Source: Saussurea involucrata
Lineage: Eukaryota; Streptophyta; Magnoliopsida; Asterales; Asteraceae
DNA length: 64,000 nt
Reading direction: 5' to 3'
NCBI GenBank assembly: GCA_033807775.1
Contig: CM066314.1
Location: forward strand, 153,191,429-153,255,428
Positions within the stretch are counted from its first letter, which is position 1. Each line of letters opens with the position of its first letter. Below, piece by piece: positions 63,690 to 64,000 of the stretch. The position numbers and the translations under genes are program-made. A model generated the notes under the pieces. That model was given only the letters and a program-made list of their open reading frames with translations, had not been told where the DNA came from and searched no databases.

Positions 63690-64000
63690 CCTCAGGGAGT
63701 TGAAAACCCTGAGGAAACCGAGAAACCTTCCTTTGTATCTGAGGGGGAGCAACTCGATGAGCAACTTAAGGAAGTTGCAGCTGACGTGACCGAACCTTAT
63801 GCTGAAGAGGTCGAGTATGAAGAAGAAACTGAAGATGGTGAACCTGTCGACATCTCTGATGAAGAACCATCATCATCCCCCAAAGATTATGATGATGACG
63901 ACTTCTTCTACGTCCAGCCTGTTGCAAAAGCCCCAGCTCAAAAGGGGATCGAGATAAAAGAACCTTCAGGGGAGCGGACCAAGACAAAGCCTGCAGCGTC
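63690..64000 (+). pseudogene. Continuation of element B extra ORF
   Basis: After TGA at 63687-63689 the same frame stays open to the window edge: EEVEYEEETEDGEPVDISDEE, then a Tyr/Asp run and a Lys-rich end. Acidic, probably disordered. Confidence 0.5.

Larger units (their letters stand above)
53762..64000 (+). mobile_element. Element B: Sirevirus-like Ty1/copia retrotransposon, 5' part
   Basis: Inserted in the gag of element C in opposite orientation. In order: 5' LTR, primer site, intact gag ORF, pol with several stops (57201-60492), spacer with promoter-like block, extra ORF (from 61457), which still runs at the window edge. The 3' LTR is outside. A stop-free gag of 800 codons beside a pol broken at five or more places is notable. 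Confidence 0.9.

Overview
This is nuclear DNA of a flowering plant. It has two intron-containing dicot-type genes, AT-rich introns with (TA)n and (GA)n tracts, many foldback MITEs, and nested LTR retrotransposons with plant tRNA-Met primer sites (TGGTATCAGAGC). The style of the retroelements (Sirevirus-like Ty1/copia with an extra 3' ORF, Tekay-like gypsy with very long LTRs) makes me lean to a eudicot, perhaps Asteraceae. The family assignment is inference from memory.

Layout. 1-6010: 3' part of a decayed Sirevirus-like copia element (A, + strand) that has lost nearly all of pol; it sits in a partial gypsy LTR (6011-6446), which sits in the gag of another gypsy element whose 5' LTR is 7193-8893 (- strand). 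9271-24983: a seven-exon bHLH gene (bHLH68/bHLH133 type, + strand). Its last intron holds a complete 8.1-kb gypsy-type insertion (16411-24526) with a perfect 5-bp target duplication, and its other introns carry several foldback elements. 25.2-31.0 kb: a dense cluster of foldback MITEs in TA microsatellites, a LINE scrap, and an inverted pair of a GGCGTGGCG-rich repeat. 31325-37948: a five-exon gene for a secreted bark-storage-protein-like nucleoside phosphorylase-superfamily protein (+ strand); its 4.6-kb first intron is almost entirely transposon-derived. 38-40.9 kb: decayed repeats.

40929 to the window end is a nest. Element C (Sirevirus-like copia, - strand, 3' LTR at 40929-41188) has a solo gypsy LTR (45642-47764, TSD GTAAA) between its pol and its extra ORF. 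Its gag is cut at 53761 by element B (Sirevirus-like copia, + strand, 5' LTR 53762-54712), which runs off the right edge.

The most interesting content is the region downstream of RNase H in the copia elements. All three elements carry related long extra ORFs. In B and C these are preceded by a promoter-like block: a CACGTG G-box, a 58-nt spacer, a TATA box, then a 5' leader with a plausible intron. Upstream of that block C has an array of TTATCGCAAC/GTTGCGATAA hairpins, and B has an iterated TCAGCGA/TCGCTGA word that is also clustered in its LTR. This suggests the extra ORF is a separately transcribed unit. No computation was run; boundaries of decayed elements are approximate.
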